Source of the DNA: Streptomyces sp. MH60
GTDB lineage: Bacteria; Actinomycetota; Actinomycetes; Streptomycetales; Streptomycetaceae
Length of the DNA: 53,586 nt
Direction: 5' to 3'
NCBI RefSeq assembly: GCF_002939385.1
Contig: NZ_MULI01000048.1
Coordinates: 1 to 53,586 of the forward strand
The notes beneath the pieces were generated by a model that saw nothing but the letters and a program-made list of their open reading frames with translations, made no database searches and had not been told where the DNA came from. A program made the translations under genes and the position numbers. This document shows, piece by piece, positions 35,526 through 41,875 of the stretch (its first letter is position 1; every line of letters begins with the position of its first letter).

Positions 35526-36098
35526 CTACGCGTCGCCCCGGCCGGGCTTGGGCTGCGCCGAGTCGTAGAGGCCCCCATAGACGCGGTGACCCGGCGGGAA
35601 CCCCATGCCCACCAGGGTGTTGATCAGCATGCCGTACGCCAGGAAGGTCGTCGTCTGGCCGATGTCGGCCCCCAGGGGCAGGTGCACGGTGTCCCAGAGT
35701 TCGAGCCAGCCCTTGCGCACCATCTCGCCGAACTCGTGGTCCCCGGCCGCCTCGGCGGCGGCGACGGTGACGTACACCTGCAACTGCATCTGGAGCTTCT
35801 CGGGGTCGTCGGCGATCAGCCGGTTGTAGGCCTCGGCCATGGCATGCAGCGCCTCTTCGCCGTGCAGGCCCTCGGACGTCTTCTCGAAGAGCTCGCACAT
35901 GTCCCGCAGGCAGCGTTCCGCCGCCGCGAGGAAGATCGCCTTCTTGCCCGGGAAGAGGCGGAAGAGGTACGGCTGGGAGACCCCCACCCGCTTGGCGATG
36001 GTCTCCGTAGAGGTGCCGTAGTACCCACCCTGTGCGAACTCGCTCGTCGCCGCGCGGATGACGCTCTCGCGCCGTTCCGCCGCACTCATCCTGACCAT
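35526..36098 (-). CDS. TetR-family repressor of the MFS exporter
   Basis: 190 aa from the ATG at 36098 (MVRMSAAERRES). The N-terminal helix-turn-helix is residues ~8-55 (SVIRAATSEFAQGGYYGTSTETIAKRVGVSQPYLFRLFPGKKAIF). The C-terminal helical domain (YNRLIADDPEKLQMQLQVYVTVAAAE, GQTTTFLAYGMLINTLVGMGF) should bind a small ligand. The start is supported by a promoter whose transcription start coincides with this ATG, implying a leaderless message; an upstream in-frame TTG at 36119 was rejected. It is transcribed in the same direction as the exporter, 109 bp upstream of the exporter start. Confidence 0.9.
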   Translation of the reverse strand: MVRMSAAERRESVIRAATSEFAQGGYYGTSTETIAKRVGVSQPYLFRLFPGKKAIFLAAAERCLRDMCELFEKTSEGLHGEEALHAMAEAYNRLIADDPEKLQMQLQVYVTVAAAEAAGDHEFGEMVRKGWLELWDTVHLPLGADIGQTTTFLAYGMLINTLVGMGFPPGHRVYGGLYDSAQPKPGRGDA

Positions 36099-36104
36099 GG
36101 GAAT

Positions 36105-36135
36105 GAAGTTAGTGCTCAATCACTAACTTCGTCAA
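36105..36135 (-). promoter_or_regulatory. Promoter/operator of the tetR gene (leaderless)
   Basis: GAAGTTAGTG (36105-36114) and CACTAACTTC (36121-36130) are perfect 10-bp inverted arms. On the minus strand TTGACG (36135-36130), an 18-bp spacer filled by the operator, and TAACTT (36111-36106) form the promoter. The -10 ends 7 bp before the ATG, so transcription probably begins at the start codon. The 230 bp further upstream (to 36378) shows no gene or clear signal. Confidence 0.8.
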
Positions 36136-36378
36136 GGGGAGGCGAGCGCAGGACGTGGCGGAGGTAACCCGGAAGGGCGCGCCGGGTCGGTGCGGCCGCC
36201 GTGGGACGGTTCGGCTGCCGGCGGTCCCGCACGCGTGACCAGGGCCCGAACCGCTCCCCACGACCGGCGGACGCACCCGGCTCCGCCCTGACCGACCGGC
36301 CGGGGCACCGGGCGCGGTCGGCCACGCCATCGACGTTCCGGGTGGCCGCTTCACGATGAGGACCGTACGAGAGCCGGG

Positions 36379-36846
36379 TCAGCCCAGTCGTACGACCGCC
36401 CGGGACATGCCGAGGACCTTCTGGCCGCCGCTGGTGGCCGTGAGGTCGACGCGGACGGTGTTGTCGTCGAGCTTGGCCGCCACCTTGCCGGTGACCTCGA
36501 TCACGGCGCCCCGGTCGTCGTTCGGTACGACGACGGGCCTGGTGAAGCGGACCCCGTACTCCACGACCGCGCCCGGGTCGCCGGTCCAGTCGGTGACCAC
36601 GCGGATCGCCTCGGCCATGGTGAACATGCCGTGCGCGATGACGTCCGGCAGGCCCACCTCCTTGGCGAACTTCTCGTTCCAGTGGATCGGGTTGAAGTCG
36701 CCGGAGGCGCCCGCGTACCGCACGAGCGTGGCCCGGTCCACGGGGAAGCTCTGCGCGGGCAGTTCGGTGCCGACCTCGACGTCGCTGTACGCGATCCTCG
36801 CCGCCGGGGGACGCGTCGAGTGCGTCGGGTCCGTCGCATGCGTCAT
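36379..36846 (-). CDS. MaoC-like (R)-hydratase subunit
   Basis: 155 aa from the ATG at 36846. It has a single hot-dog fold. The hydratase-2 catalytic motif is visible as YAGASGDFNPIHWNEKFAKEVGLPDVIAHGMFTMA, with Asp/His in D-x-N-x-[IV]-H and the substrate Gly/Met segment HGMF. The N-terminal 15-residue Thr/Pro-rich leader is poorly conserved. It follows the other MaoC-like gene by 7 bp and carries the catalytic motif for the pair, resembling the HadB partner of heterodimeric (3R)-hydroxyacyl dehydratases. Substrate is unknown; fatty acyl-CoA or ACP derivatives are expected for the family. Confidence 0.85.
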   Translation of the reverse strand: MTHATDPTHSTRPPAARIAYSDVEVGTELPAQSFPVDRATLVRYAGASGDFNPIHWNEKFAKEVGLPDVIAHGMFTMAEAIRVVTDWTGDPGAVVEYGVRFTRPVVVPNDDRGAVIEVTGKVAAKLDDNTVRVDLTATSGGQKVLGMSRAVVRLG

Positions 36847-36853
36847 GGGGTGC

Positions 36854-37306
36854 TCACGCCTCCTCGGCCGCGCGGGCCACAAGCTTGGTCCAGGCGGTCA
36901 CGACGTGCTCGCCGGCCTCGTCGTGGACCTCGCCGCGGATGTCCAGGATGTCGTTGCCGGCCATGGACTTGATCGCCTCGATGGTCGAGGTGACGGTGAG
37001 CCGGTCACCGGCCCGCACCGGACGGGCGTAGGCGAACTTCTGGTCGCCGTGCACCACCCGGCTGTAGTCCAGCCCGAGCTGCGGGTCCTCGACGACCTGA
37101 CCGGCCGCCTTGAACGTGATGGAGAACACGAAGGTCGGCGGAGCGATCACGTCCGGATGGCCGAGCGCCTTCGCGGCCTCCGCGTCGGTGTACGCCGGGT
37201 TGGCGTCCCCCACCGCTTCCGCGAACTCGCGGATCTTCTCCCGGCCCACCTCGTAGGGCGCGGTGGGCGGATAGGTCCGCCCCACGAACGACTGGTCGAG
37301 CGCCAT
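36854..37306 (-). CDS. MaoC N-terminal-domain-like dehydratase partner (HadA/FAS1-like)
   Basis: 150 aa from the ATG at 37306 (AGGAGG 10 bp upstream). It is a hot-dog domain of the FAS1_DH/MaoC_dehydrat_N type: YPPTAPYEVGREKIREFAEAVGDANPAYTDAEAAKALGHPDVIAPPTFVFSITF, LDYSRVVHGDQKFAYARPVRAGDRL. The D-x-N-P-A-Y segment replaces the catalytic D-x-N-x-[IV]-H, as in noncatalytic partners, so it should bind the acyl chain while the downstream protein supplies catalysis. The heteromeric pairing is inferred from adjacency and by analogy to mycobacterial HadAB. It lies just after rpmG and its terminator. Confidence 0.83.
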   Translation of the reverse strand: MALDQSFVGRTYPPTAPYEVGREKIREFAEAVGDANPAYTDAEAAKALGHPDVIAPPTFVFSITFKAAGQVVEDPQLGLDYSRVVHGDQKFAYARPVRAGDRLTVTSTIEAIKSMAGNDILDIRGEVHDEAGEHVVTAWTKLVARAAEEA

Positions 37307-37363
37307 GGGCTCGCAACCTCCTGCTGCTCTTCGTATCCGTGTCGACGAGCGACGGTGACAACG

Positions 37364-37402
37364 ACACGAGGCCGCCCCCAAGCTTCGGGGACGGCCTCGT
37401 GT
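37364..37402 (-). terminator. Terminator after rpmG
   Basis: ACACGAGGCCG (37364-37374) pairs perfectly with CGGCCTCGTGT (37392-37402), and an inner CCCC/GGGG helix extends it. It starts 12 bp beyond the rpmG stop and separates it from the MaoC genes, whose promoter must lie in 37307-37363 or rely on readthrough. Confidence 0.75.
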
Positions 37403-37413
37403 ACGAGCCTGTT

Positions 37414-37578
37414 CTATCGCGTCTCGCGGTGCGCGGTGTGCGCGTTGCAACGCGGGCAGTGCTTCTTCATCTCCAGTCGGTCCGGGTTGTTACGCCGGTT
37501 CTTCTTGGTGATGTAGTTCCGCTCCTTGCACTCCACGCAGGCCAGCGTGATCTTCGGGCGGACGTCGGTGGCAGCCAC
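37414..37578 (-). CDS. rpmG: 50S ribosomal protein L33 (zinc-binding form)
   Basis: 54 aa from a GTG at 37578 (VAATDVRPKITLACVECKER), GGAG 9 bp upstream. Two CxxC pairs (CVEC and CPRC) identify the zinc-containing C+ paralogue. The intervening NYITKKNRRNNPDRLEMKKH is characteristic of L33. Streptomyces also carry zinc-free paralogues induced under zinc starvation; this is the zinc-dependent housekeeping copy by sequence. It is the last element of a tRNA-Thr/tRNA-Met/rpmG transcription unit. Confidence 0.96.
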   Translation of the reverse strand: MAATDVRPKITLACVECKERNYITKKNRRNNPDRLEMKKHCPRCNAHTAHRETR

Positions 37579-37668
37579 GTGAGTGCACTCCTTGACGAAC
37601 GGATTGATGTATTAACGCAGGAAAGAGTAGCCGATTGAAGGACCGACCCCGCAATCGGCTACTGAGAG

Positions 37669-37741
37669 TAGCGGTGACCGGACTTGAACCGGTGACACAG
37701 CGATTATGAGCCGCTTGCTCTACCGACTGAGCTACACCGCT
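37669..37741 (-). tRNA. tRNA-Met (CAT anticodon, elongator type)
   Basis: 73-nt cloverleaf. The acceptor AGCGGTG pairs with CACCGCT, the discriminator is A, and the anticodon loop CTCATAA gives CAT. A paired first acceptor position (A1:U72) argues against the initiator, which has a 1:72 mismatch. A lysidine-modified tRNA-Ile2 also has CAT, but the sequence and its Thr-Met-rpmG setting favour elongator Met. No encoded CCA. Confidence 0.92.
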
Positions 37742-37787
37742 GTGATGCGATCGGGCCCCGCCTCGCGACGGGAACCTCTCACACCAG

Positions 37788-37860
37788 AGCCCCAAAACGG
37801 AATCGAACCGTTGACCTTCTCCTTACCATGGAGACGCTCTGCCGACTGAGCTATTGGGGC
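37788..37860 (-). tRNA. tRNA-Thr (GGT anticodon)
   Basis: 73-nt cloverleaf. The acceptor GCCCCAA pairs with TTGGGGC, the discriminator is T, the anticodon stem is TCTCC/GGAGA and the loop ATGGTAA gives GGT. The T-arm is ACGGTTCGATTCCGT. It is the first gene of the Thr-Met-rpmG unit. Confidence 0.97.
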
Positions 37861-37871
37861 GAGCGATGAAG

Positions 37872-37901
37872 ACATTACACGGTCGCCCGCCGTTCGCCCA
37901 A
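37872..37901 (-). promoter_or_regulatory. Promoter of the tRNA-Thr/tRNA-Met/rpmG unit
   Basis: On the minus strand TTGGGC (37901-37896), an 18-bp spacer and TAATGT (37877-37872) give a good vegetative promoter. The predicted transcription start is about 5 nt before the tRNA-Thr 5' end. Confidence 0.7.
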
Positions 37902-38094
37902 ATCCGTTTCGCCGACCCTGCCCCGTCCCGTCCCGACCGCCGTGGGACGGGACGGAGGGGTCCGAGACGACGCGGACCGCACCGGTACGACTATTGCGCT
38001 CCTCCGCGCCACGGGCTGATCACCGTCCTAGGCTCGTCTCACTCTGCGTGATCTTGCGTCCCCCACTGCGCAGCCCCGAGCCCAGAGGAGCGCG

Positions 38095-39453
38095 ATGCCC
38101 GACAGCCAGCCGCAGCCGCCCCACTCGCCCTCCCCCTCGGACCCCGCCGACCACGGCTCGCTCCTGCTCTCCGGGGCACGGCTCACCGACGGCCGGACCG
38201 TGGACGTACGGCTCCACGGCGGCCGCATCGAGGCGGTCGGCACGGCCGGCAGCCTGACCCCGCGCCGCGCCCTCGGCAACCTGCCCCCGGGACGCGCGCC
38301 CGGCCCACGCCCCGGCCCCCGCCCCGGCGGCCACCTCGACCTGGGCGGCTACCTGCTGCTCCCGGCCCCGGCCGATCCCCACGTCCACGCCGACACGGCA
38401 CTCACCGCCGACGTTCCCGGCCCCGTCTCCTACCAGCCCGAGGACGTCCAGCGCCGGGCCACCGAGGCCGCCCTGCTCCAGCTGGGACACGGCGCCACCG
38501 CGCTGCGGGCGCACGTGCGGGTGGGCGACGTCGCGGGCCTCGGCGCGCTGACCGCCGTACTGCGGACCCGGCGCTCCCTGCGCGGGCTCGCCGAACTGAC
38601 CGCGGTGGCGATGCCGAGGGTGCTGACCGGGGTGGCCGGCGCCGACGGGCTGGCGATGCTGCGGGACGCGCTCAAGATGGGCGCCGACGTGGTGGGCGGG
38701 TGTCCGGACCTGGACCCCGATCCGGCGGGGTACGTGGAGGCGGTCCTGGAGGTCGCCGCCGAGCACGGCTGCCCGGTCGACCTGCACACGGACGCCGCCG
38801 ACCCGGCGCGGCTGGCCCGGCTGGCGGCCATGGCGGGCGGGCTGCGCCCCGGAGTCGCCATCGGCCCCTGCGACGGCCTGGGCCGGCTGCCCGCCGACGC
38901 GCTCTCCCGGGCCGCGGACCAGCTCGCGGCGGCGGGAGTGAGCGTGGTCTGCCTGCCGCAGGGCGCCTGCGGGACCGTGGACCACCCCGACGGCACGGCT
39001 CCGGTACGGCTGCTGCGGGCGGCCGGGGTACGGGTCGCCGCCGGGAGCGGGGCGCTGCGGGACGTGTCCAACCCGGTCGGGCGCGGCGACCCCCTGGAGG
39101 CGGCCTACCTGCTGGCCTCGCGCCACGGGCTGCGCCCCGAGGAGGCGTACGACGCGGTGAGCGCGGCGGCACGGTCGGCGCTCGGGCTGCCCGAGGTACG
39201 GGTGGAGGCGGGTTTCCCGGCCGAACTCCTCGCCGTGCGCGGGGACCGGCTGGCGGGCGCGCTGTCGCTGGCGTACAGCCGGATCGTGGTGCACCGGGGG
39301 CGCGTGGTGGCGCGGACCAGCGCGGTACGGGAGTACGGCGACTCGACCGCCGCGCCGGACCTGGGGCTGCCCCGGCAGGGCGGTGGCGGGCGGGGACGCG
39401 GTGACGGGCGCGGCGGGCCCGGCGGTCGCGACGGGCGTGGGGACACGGCCTGA
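38095..39453 (+). CDS. Cytosine-deaminase-like amidohydrolase, probably catalytically altered
   Basis: 452 aa from the ATG at 38095 (GAGGAG upstream). The layout follows the amidohydrolase superfamily: a small beta domain, then a TIM barrel opening with the metal-ligand motif HVH (residues 96-98, ADPHVHADTAL), and a later His231 in VDLHTDAADP. Compared from memory with E. coli CodA, the catalytic Glu (HCDE) is Ala234, the His of SHTTAMH is absent (GPCDGLG), and the metal-binding Asp of GHDDVFDP is missing (residues 318-327, GSGALRDVSN). A Pro/Gly-rich insert occupies residues 62-79 and a Gly/Arg-rich tail the last ~35. It may be a non-catalytic or re-purposed member. The next gene, an NAD(P)-binding protein, follows 89 bp later. 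Confidence 0.75.
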   Translation: MPDSQPQPPHSPSPSDPADHGSLLLSGARLTDGRTVDVRLHGGRIEAVGTAGSLTPRRALGNLPPGRAPGPRPGPRPGGHLDLGGYLLLPAPADPHVHADTALTADVPGPVSYQPEDVQRRATEAALLQLGHGATALRAHVRVGDVAGLGALTAVLRTRRSLRGLAELTAVAMPRVLTGVAGADGLAMLRDALKMGADVVGGCPDLDPDPAGYVEAVLEVAAEHGCPVDLHTDAADPARLARLAAMAGGLRPGVAIGPCDGLGRLPADALSRAADQLAAAGVSVVCLPQGACGTVDHPDGTAPVRLLRAAGVRVAAGSGALRDVSNPVGRGDPLEAAYLLASRHGLRPEEAYDAVSAAARSALGLPEVRVEAGFPAELLAVRGDRLAGALSLAYSRIVVHRGRVVARTSAVREYGDSTAAPDLGLPRQGGGGRGRGDGRGGPGGRDGRGDTA

Positions 39454-39542
39454 GCGGGAGCCGGGCGGGCGGCGAGCGGGCTTGGCGCGGGGTGGTCGAA
39501 GTCGTGCGGCGCGGGCGGTCGTCGAGGCGTACGGTCGAAGGC

Positions 39543-40199
39543 ATGCGCATTGTCATCGCTGGTGGTCATGGTCAGATCGCGCTGCGGCTGGAGCGGTTGC
39601 TCGCCGCGCGCGGGGACGAGGTGGCGGGCATCGTCCGCAAGGCGGAGCAGGCCGACGACCTGCGCGCCGCGGGCGCCGAACCGGTCGTGCTGGACCTGGA
39701 GTCGGCCTCGGTCGAGGAGGTCGCGGAGCGGCTGCGGGGCGCGGACGCGGCGGTCTTCGCGGCGGGCGCGGGGCCCGGCAGCGGGGTGGCCCGCAAGGAC
39801 ACGGTGGACAAGGCGGCGGCGGTCCTCTTCGCGGACGCGGCGGTCCGGGCGGGCGTACGGCGCTTCCTGGTCGTGTCGTCCATGGGCGCCGACCCCCGGC
39901 ACCAGGGGGACGAGATCTTCGACGTCTACCTGCGCGCCAAGGGCGAGGCGGACGCGTACATCAGCTCGTTGGACGCCTTGGACTGGACGATCCTGCGCCC
40001 CGGTGCCCTGACGGACGACGCGGGCACGGGCCTGGTGCGTCTGGAGGCGCACACCGGCCGCGGCCCCGTTCCGCGCGACGACGTCGCGGCCGTCCTGGCG
40101 GAACTGGTCGACACCCCGGCCACCAACGGCCTGACCCTGGAGCTGATCAGCGGTTCGGCGCCGGTGTCGGTGGCGGTGAAGTCGGTGGCCGGGAACTGA
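39543..40199 (+). CDS. NAD(P)-binding atypical SDR (SDR-a5/NmrA-like)
   Basis: 218 aa from the ATG at 39543 (GAAGG 5 bp upstream). The dinucleotide loop is IVIAGGHGQIALRLERLL (G-G-x-G-x-I) and an Arg follows strand 2 (IVRKAEQAD). Later landmarks are VFAAGAGPGSG, RRFLVVSSMGAD, YLRAKGEADAYIS, LDWTILRPGALTDD and PRDDVAAVLAEL. This is the compact SDR-a5 type found in many bacteria, YwnB/YhfK-like. The YxxxK Tyr/Lys pair can be read in Y-L-R-A-K. Physiological substrate is unknown. It lies between the amidohydrolase and a convergent small gene. Confidence 0.85.
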   Translation: MRIVIAGGHGQIALRLERLLAARGDEVAGIVRKAEQADDLRAAGAEPVVLDLESASVEEVAERLRGADAAVFAAGAGPGSGVARKDTVDKAAAVLFADAAVRAGVRRFLVVSSMGADPRHQGDEIFDVYLRAKGEADAYISSLDALDWTILRPGALTDDAGTGLVRLEAHTGRGPVPRDDVAAVLAELVDTPATNGLTLELISGSAPVSVAVKSVAGN

Positions 40200-40248
40200 G
40201 GACGGCGGGGCGACTCGGGGCCCGGGCGCTCACGAAGGCCGGCAGCGG

Positions 40249-40467
40249 CTAGAAGAGGGGCAGCTGCCCGGGGAAGTCGGGGACGACGTACCCGTCCAAG
40301 GACGGCTGCGCCGCACCGAGTTGCGCCGACCGCCGCGAACCGGGACAGGACACGAGCTCACCGCTCTCCCGCGCGCCGGGCGGGTCGTGGCGCGCGTACC
40401 GCCCCGCGACGACGGCGATCTCGCGACGGCACTCGGGGCAGATCCTGCGGCGGGAGGACGGGGCCAT
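40249..40467 (-). CDS. Small zinc-ribbon-like protein
   Basis: 72 aa from the ATG at 40467. The N-terminal SSRRRICPECRREIAVVAG supplies a CxxC pair; a third Cys is in LVSCPGS. The 20-residue C-terminal tail ends in YVVPDFPGQLPLF. It looks like a conserved, short Streptomyces protein, with a possible metal-binding knuckle followed by basic and disordered segments. No function can be assigned. It lies downstream of tRNA-Tyr on the same strand and is separated from it by a terminator. Confidence 0.6.
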   Translation of the reverse strand: MAPSSRRRICPECRREIAVVAGRYARHDPPGARESGELVSCPGSRRSAQLGAAQPSLDGYVVPDFPGQLPLF

Positions 40468-40539
40468 GACACCAGTCTGCCCGCACCCCGCGAACGGTGA
40501 GCGGGGCCCACGCCCCCTCGGGCGACCCAGCTCATGACG

Positions 40540-40581
40540 AAGGGCCCCGTAACCTGCTGTTGGGCAGGTCACGGGGCCCTT
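40540..40581 (-). terminator. Terminator after tRNA-Tyr
   Basis: AAGGGCCCCGT (40540-40550) pairs with ACGGGGCCCTT (40571-40581), and ACCTGC/GCAGGT extends the helix after a bulge. It starts 11 bp beyond the tRNA 3' end. No long T tract. Confidence 0.75.
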
Positions 40582-40592
40582 TCGTTCCCGTG

Positions 40593-40674
40593 TGGCGGCG
40601 CCAGGATTCGAACCTGGGAAGGCTGAGCCGGCAGATTTACAGTCTGCTCCCTTTGGCCGCTCGGGCACACCGCC
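40593..40674 (-). tRNA. tRNA-Tyr (GTA anticodon)
   Basis: 82-nt class II tRNA with a long variable arm. The acceptor GGCGGTG pairs with CGCCGCC, the discriminator is A, the anticodon stem is GCAGA/TCTGC and the loop CTGTAAA gives GTA. The T-arm is CCAGGTTCGAATCCTGG. In S. coelicolor the integrative plasmid SLP1 uses a tRNA-Tyr gene as its attachment site. Here yajQ follows directly and no integrase or duplicated att fragment is present. Confidence 0.97.
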
Positions 40675-40909
40675 GGGGTTCGCTGCCCGTCGTACCGCTG
40701 GTGGGCGGTGCTCCGTGGCAACGACGTAAACAATACCTGATGTGGCGGGGTGCTTCGCCACCCGATTGATCGCCGCCCCTGCCGCGACGGGTGGCTAGGC
40801 TTGTCCGGATGCGGCCGAGGACCCCGCCGGGCCCGGCGGCCGCCGACGTATGCCGGTACGGACCCGATACGCGGCCCGACACGCACCCAGATACAAGGAG
40901 CCACAGGAC

Positions 40910-41398
40910 ATGGCCGACTCCAGTTTCGACATCGTCTCGAAGGTCGAGCGGCAGGAGGTCGACAACGCCCTCAACCAGGCCGCCAAGGAGATCTCGCAGC
41001 GGTACGACTTCAAGGGCGTGGGCGCCTCGATCTCGTGGTCCGGGGAGAAGATCCTCATGGAGGCCAACTCCGAGGACCGGGTGACCGCAGTCCTCGACGT
41101 CTTCCAGTCCAAGCTGATCAAGCGCGGGATCTCGCTCAAGGCTCTGGACGCGGGCGAGCCGCAGCTCTCCGGCAAGGAGTACAAGATCTTCGCGTCGATC
41201 GAGGAGGGCATCTCCCAGGAGAACGCGAAGAAGGTGGCCAAGCTCATCCGTGACGAGGGCCCCAAGGGCGTGAAGGCCCAGGTGCAGGGCGAGGAGCTGC
41301 GGGTCTCGTCGAAGAGCCGGGACGATCTGCAGACCGTGATCGCCCTGCTGAAGGGCCAGGACTTCGACTTCGCGCTGCAGTTCGTCAACTACCGGTGA
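40910..41398 (+). CDS. yajQ: YajQ-family nucleotide-binding protein
   Basis: 162 aa from the ATG at 40910 (AAGGAG and CAGGA upstream). It matches the family over its full length: MADSSFDIVSKVERQEVDNALNQA, KEISQRYDFKGVGASISW, FQSKLIKRGISLKAL, GISQENAKKVAKLIRD and the C-terminal DFDFALQFVNYR. YajQ proteins have two RNP-like alpha/beta domains. Homologues bind tRNA or nucleotides, and in Xanthomonas one is a cyclic-di-GMP effector; the role in Streptomyces is not established. The symbol is by family. It faces the tRNA-Tyr gene divergently. Confidence 0.93.
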   Translation: MADSSFDIVSKVERQEVDNALNQAAKEISQRYDFKGVGASISWSGEKILMEANSEDRVTAVLDVFQSKLIKRGISLKALDAGEPQLSGKEYKIFASIEEGISQENAKKVAKLIRDEGPKGVKAQVQGEELRVSSKSRDDLQTVIALLKGQDFDFALQFVNYR

Positions 41399-41410
41399 GC
41401 TGCTGAACCG

Positions 41411-41457
41411 GGACGGGAAAGGGTGGGCACCGCGACGGTGTCCACCCTTTCCCGTCC
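41411..41457. terminator. Bidirectional terminator between yajQ and the GlsB/YeaQ-like gene
   Basis: GGACGGGAAAGGGTGG (41411-41426) pairs perfectly with CCACCCTTTCCCGTCC (41442-41457). A G-T wobble and CACCG/CGGTG extend the stem to 22 bp with a 3-nt loop. Both genes converge on it. Confidence 0.87.
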
Positions 41458-41468
41458 GGTCCGCGCGT

Positions 41469-41735
41469 TCAGTCGCGCGAATTGCCGAACAGGAGCCGGT
41501 AGGCGACCAGGAGCACCAGCGAACCGCCGATCGCCGCCGCCCAGGTGGCGCCGTCGTAGAAGTCCTTGCTGATCGGGTGGGCGAGCCAGCGGGCCGATAT
41601 CCAGCCGCCGATGAAGGCGCCCGCGATGCCGATGAGGGTGGTGCCGATGAGCCCTCCGGGGTCGCGGCCCGGCAGCAGGACCTTGGCGATGGCTCCGGCC
41701 AGCAGTCCGAGGATGATCCAGCTGATGACGGTCAT
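41469..41735 (-). CDS. GlsB/YeaQ/YmgE family small membrane protein
   Basis: 88 aa from the ATG at 41735. Three membrane helices are visible: ISWIILGLLAGAIAKVLL, LIGTTLIGIAGAFIGGWIS and WAAAIGGSLVLLVAYRLLF. The G-L-I-G-T-x-x-I-G-I-A-G-A-x-x-G glycine-zipper pattern is diagnostic of the 'transglycosylase-associated protein' family, which is stress-induced in several bacteria with unknown biochemical role. It stands alone, divergent from the APC permease. Confidence 0.88.
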   Translation of the reverse strand: MTVISWIILGLLAGAIAKVLLPGRDPGGLIGTTLIGIAGAFIGGWISARWLAHPISKDFYDGATWAAAIGGSLVLLVAYRLLFGNSRD

Positions 41736-41807
41736 GCCGTGACCCTGCCCTTTCTCTCTGTGCCCACACGGTGCCAGTGCTGCGGGCCGTTCCTCCGCGC
41801 GGTGTTC

Positions 41808-41831
41808 ACGTCCCCTTGGTGAAGGGGACGT
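41808..41831. promoter_or_regulatory. Perfect 10-bp inverted repeat in the glsB-like/APC divergent region
   Basis: ACGTCCCCTT (41808-41817), loop GGTG, AAGGGGACGT (41822-41831). It lies 45 bp before the APC permease start and 73 bp before the GlsB-like start. It could be an operator or a 5'-UTR hairpin of the permease mRNA. Confidence 0.5.
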
Positions 41832-41875
41832 TCGGACCGCGCCGGGTGGTTGCGCCGATCAGTAGGGTGCGACCC

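Noticed and set aside
36099..36378. Possible short gene between tetR and the MaoC genes
   Set aside because: Short frames lack ribosome sites and coding character; only the tetR promoter is recognisable.
28009..37860. Integrated element at tRNA-Trp, tRNA-Met or tRNA-Thr
   Set aside because: No integrase, no duplicated tRNA 3' end and no change in gene character were found next to these tRNAs.
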